This document shows positions 61,706 to 64,000 of a stretch of 64,000 nt of DNA, piece after piece. The stretch covers positions 42,012-106,011 of the forward strand of contig DLGT01000065.1 of assembly GCA_002482845.1 (NCBI GenBank), read 5' to 3'. A model generated the notes under the pieces. That model was not told where the DNA came from, searched no databases, and saw only the letters and a list, made by a program, of their open reading frames with translations. The position numbers and the translations under genes are program-made. Source of the stretch: Saprospiraceae bacterium UBA7687 (GTDB lineage Bacteria > Bacteroidota > Bacteroidia > Chitinophagales > Saprospiraceae). The stretch's first letter is position 1; each line of letters begins with the position of its first letter.

Positions 61706-61783
61706 TATTACATTCTTACAAACAGATAAATTATTTATTACAGGAATTATTACAATTGCATTACTCAAACACATTACACCTTT

Positions 61784-62425
61784 ATGAACGATTTACACAA
61801 AATTTTAGTGGTGGATGACCACCAAATTGTCTTTAGCGGAATTCAATTGATCATGCAAGCAGCTGGACTTAAGTATGATTTTATGAGCTGCAAGAACGGA
61901 AATGACTGTATCAATATGTTAAAGAAACAACATTTTGATCTCATCATTATGGATGTCAATCTACCTGATACAGACACCTATCAACTTATTGGCCTTGTAT
62001 TGATGGCTCAGCCAAAGCAAAAAATATTAATGTTTAGTATGAGCTCTGAAGAACTTTATGCAAAACGTTTCTTAAAACTTGGTGCCTTAGGTTTTGTCAG
62101 TAAACAAGCTAGTAATGAGGATTTTATCAATGCTGTATCTACTGTGCTGAATGGAGAAACCTACGTGTCTGCTTTCTTATCAAAATTATTTACCCAAGAT
62201 GTCATTAAGGGCAATAAATCAAACCACGGTTTTGATAAACTGACAGCTAGAGAATTTGAGATTATGAGTTATTTCTTGCATGGTAGAGGCAGTAAGGAAA
62301 TCTGCAATGTGACGCATTTGCATTCTTCTACTGTGGGGACGTACAAGTTTAGAATTTTTGAAAAATTAGGAGTTAGAAACTTACTAGAGCTACAAGAAAT
62401 GGTGCATGTGCATGGCATAAAATAG
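61784..62425 (+). CDS. NarL/LuxR-type response regulator
   Basis: The 213-residue protein has a receiver domain (KILVVDDHQIVFSGIQLI, Asp57 in DLIIMDVNLPDTD, Ser85, Lys107 in GFVSKQAS) and a LuxR-type helix-turn-helix at about 147-200 (LTAREFEIMSYFLHGRGSKEICNVTHLHSSTVGTYKFRIFEKLGVRNLLEL). The HTH fits a two-fold symmetric DNA site. No kinase is adjacent. The propeller kinase 4.3 kb away lacks a receiver and shares the same operator-like palindrome upstream, so it is the best partner candidate, by inference. Confidence 0.93.
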   Translation: MNDLHKILVVDDHQIVFSGIQLIMQAAGLKYDFMSCKNGNDCINMLKKQHFDLIIMDVNLPDTDTYQLIGLVLMAQPKQKILMFSMSSEELYAKRFLKLGALGFVSKQASNEDFINAVSTVLNGETYVSAFLSKLFTQDVIKGNKSNHGFDKLTAREFEIMSYFLHGRGSKEICNVTHLHSSTVGTYKFRIFEKLGVRNLLELQEMVHVHGIK

Positions 62426-62474
62426 TACACCTGACTACACAATAATCGTATTTGTGATTCATTAGTATTTGTCT

Positions 62475-62505
62475 TTTAACTGGTTTTACCGCAGTTAAAC
62501 GTTTT
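62475..62505 (+). terminator. Terminator-like hairpin after the LuxR-type gene
   Basis: TTTAACTG and CAGTTAAA form an 8-bp stem with a 9-base loop, followed by CGTTTT, 50 bp after the stop. Confidence 0.5.
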
Positions 62506-62545
62506 AAAGGATCGTTACTATGTGGATAAGTTTGGGTGATAAATT

Positions 62546-62579
62546 GCTCATCAGTCTTTGTTCATTTTGACTGATGGGC
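62546..62579. other. Strong 11-bp stem-loop
   Basis: GCTCATCAGTC and GACTGATGGGC pair fully with one G-U around a 12-base loop. It is about 120 bp after the LuxR-type stop and has no proper T-run. It may be a second terminator or part of a small RNA. Confidence 0.5.
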
Positions 62580-63133
62580 ATTGTTTAAATGTAAAAAAAT
62601 GTAGTATTGTATACCATATCAGCCTGCACTATGCTAAGCTTAATGGACGATTTATGTGTTCGTTTGGAAGCTTAAAAGCCGATCGTCGCAGTAACGCAGT
62701 ATCGTCACAAGTAATGTATCTGCGGTGCACTATTTTATGAATCCCGCTAAAGCTGGACAAGTTTTGCAATTCAACATGTTTTATCCTAAAATACCAAAGT
62801 ATAAAATATTTTAAAGCCATTTATGAGTGCATTTTTTTATTATTAATTGTGGTAATGAATTAAAAATTCTTAATAACTTGGTTGAAGCATAGAAATAGAG
62901 TAGTAAATGCGCAAGTTACATACTTTCTCCAGCAAAAGGTTATAGTAGATGTCAGTGCTACGTCTTTGCTTTCCAGTAAATCAGACTTTTGATATTTCTG
63001 AAGCTAAAAGCTGCAGCTACTTTATATTGCCCTGTTGTTATAGGTGTAGTGAAGGAAGCCGTAAATTATTTACGTAGTCCAAATCTCACCTTTTCCCACT
63101 TTTTATAGTTATTAGTGGTTAGAGATTACTTAA

Positions 63134-63180
63134 GGCACAAGTTACAAACTTGCTTAAGGTGGCACAAGTTACAAACTTGC
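63134..63180. repeat. Two identical 20-bp REP-like palindromic repeats
   Basis: GGCACAAGTTACAAACTTGC occurs at 63134-63153 and 63161-63180, each preceded by CTTAAGG. Each unit holds the inverted pair CAAGTT-ACA-AACTTG. A degenerate third copy (GCGCAAGTTACATACTT) lies near 62909-62925. The layout is that of small interspersed palindromic repeats. Confidence 0.75.
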
Positions 63181-63276
63181 GCAAGCAAGGGGCAACAACT
63201 CTAAGCTTACTTCCTTGTTTAACATATACATTGATTTTATAAACACAGGCTTACCGCTCGAAATACCAAAATAAAT

Positions 63277-63702
63277 ATGATCTGGAAAATACTATCCGTT
63301 ATAGGTCTCTCTTCTTTTGAAATCTATGTAGCGTTAGCCCTAGCAGCTGGTGTAGGTTTGACACTGTGGCAGACTTTGATCTGTACTATGATAGGAGGTG
63401 TCGTTGGTGCTTTTATCTCCCTGTTTTTAGGACAAAAAATAGAAAATTGGATCAACACATACCTCCGAAAGAATAAAGAACCCAAGCCAAAGAAAGGCCT
63501 ATTATTTCGTATTTGGAATAAATATGGCGAATGGGGATTGAGCATACTAGGCACTATGTTTTTTGGTGCTCCTGCGACGATAGGTATAGCTGTTGGCTTT
63601 AATGCTAATTTATATAGGATGTTTCCTGTGATCGTCACCGTAGTTGTGATACGATGTTTTACGTTTACATTTTTGGGAGACTGGCTGGAGAGATTAATAT
63701 GA
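63277..63702 (+). CDS. Small multidrug-export-like membrane protein
   Basis: The 141-residue protein has about four hydrophobic segments (FEIYVALALAAGVGLTLWQTLICTMIGGVVGAFISLFLG; LSILGTMFFGAPATIGIAVGF; MFPVIVTVVVIRCFTFTFLG) separated by a basic loop (RKNKEPKPKKGLLFRIWNKYGEWG). The GAP.TIGIAVGF stretch and size fit the 'putative small multi-drug export protein' family, whose real substrate is not established. It has no operon neighbours in the window. Confidence 0.7.
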   Translation: MIWKILSVIGLSSFEIYVALALAAGVGLTLWQTLICTMIGGVVGAFISLFLGQKIENWINTYLRKNKEPKPKKGLLFRIWNKYGEWGLSILGTMFFGAPATIGIAVGFNANLYRMFPVIVTVVVIRCFTFTFLGDWLERLI

Positions 63703-64000
63703 ATATAGATTTTAGATAATCTACAAATAAATTATACTTCAAATTTGCCATCGTTCTCAATTTTATTTCTTCGATGTAGTTTAGGTTCAAAAGAAGTGAC
63801 ATACAGTTGAGGGGAGTTTTAAGCCTTATAAATCTATTGGAACGATGTGATTTCAACTTACATATGGATGAGGAAATTTAAGATGAAGGATGATGATCGA
63901 CTTTAATTGAAAGATTAGTATTGAAGATGGCTACATCGGAACCATTCTAAGACTTTGTAGTAACAATGATTTAATTTTTACTTTCCAATACAAAAAGTGA
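63703..64000. other. 3' edge of window, no gene recognised
   Basis: No convincing frame starts or ends here; the short minus-strand frame at 63665-63856 overlaps the end of the membrane-protein gene and has no family pattern. Confidence 0.4.

Larger units (their letters stand above)
62426..63276. other. 850-bp region without a protein gene; hairpins and repeats
   Basis: The region holds two hairpins after the LuxR-type gene and the 20-bp direct repeats near 63134-63180. A stretch at about 62630-62760 is less AT-rich than its surroundings, with several short inverted segments but no credible frame. It could be gene remnants, a small RNA or repeat debris. An ATGTAGTA half-site lies near 62598. 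Confidence 0.4.

Noticed and set aside
62558..62740. 60-residue plus-strand frame in the region after the LuxR-type gene
   Set aside because: Composition is irregular, the start lies within the 62546-62579 hairpin and no family pattern is visible.
63134..63180. CRISPR array
   Set aside because: There are only two exact copies with a 7-bp gap, no spacer-sized unique sequence and no cas genes.

Overview
This is an AT-rich chromosomal window from a member of the Bacteroidota. The evidence is a complete type IX secretion core (porP/sprF-like, gldK, gldL, gldM, gldN), T9SS C-terminal sorting domains, an ECF sigma/FecR/STN-TonB receptor set, and promoters with the phylum's TAnnTTTG -7 element in place of a sigma70-type -10. 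The mix of large SdrD-like and thrombospondin-3-like surface proteins suggests Saprospiria, but that placement is inference. I found no CRISPR array, insertion sequence, prophage or rRNA.

0-10 kb: the 3' end of an acyl-CoA ligase gene, a lipoprotein, an outer-membrane barrel and an exported alpha/beta hydrolase; then a hypothetical gene, a TPR-AAA+ ATPase and a TPR membrane protein; then recG (minus) and rbfA (plus), divergent from adjoining promoters. 10-14.5 kb: a minus-strand run OMP - lipoprotein - Ppx/GppA - MscS, then a small conserved protein and a PhnP-like metallo-hydrolase on the plus strand. 14.6-20.5 kb: the T9SS core. 20.7-27.4 kb: purH, coaX, an outer-membrane protein and two paralogous TPR proteins. 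27.4-32.5 kb: a STAS protein (minus), clpC, and infC-rpmI-rplT. 32.8 kb: tRNA-His with an encoded G-1.

33.4-38.8 kb: a cell-surface-signalling unit of ECF sigma, FecR anti-sigma, STN-TonB receptor and lipoprotein. 39.2-42.8 kb: a Crp/Fnr regulator, tRNA-Ser, a YebC protein, a LytTR response regulator and a histidine kinase. 43.6-62.4 kb: an accessory cell-surface region. It holds two proteins sharing a cohesin-like N-terminal domain, a 1741-residue repeat protein ending in a dockerin-like calcium motif, an SdrD-like T9SS cargo, a beta-propeller histidine kinase, a 1054-residue SdrD-like protein and a LuxR-type response regulator. The window closes with a sparse region carrying REP-like repeats and a small membrane protein.

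The most notable unexplained signal is a 20-bp palindrome built on GTAG-N8-CTAC. It lies in front of the ECF sigma gene, the LytTR regulator, the propeller kinase/SdrD gene pair and the LuxR regulator, with a degenerate copy and extra half-sites in front of the Crp/Fnr gene. This suggests one shared regulon linking the surface proteins to several signal-transduction genes. The second candidate system is the cohesin-like/dockerin-like surface locus at 43.6-50.8 kb.
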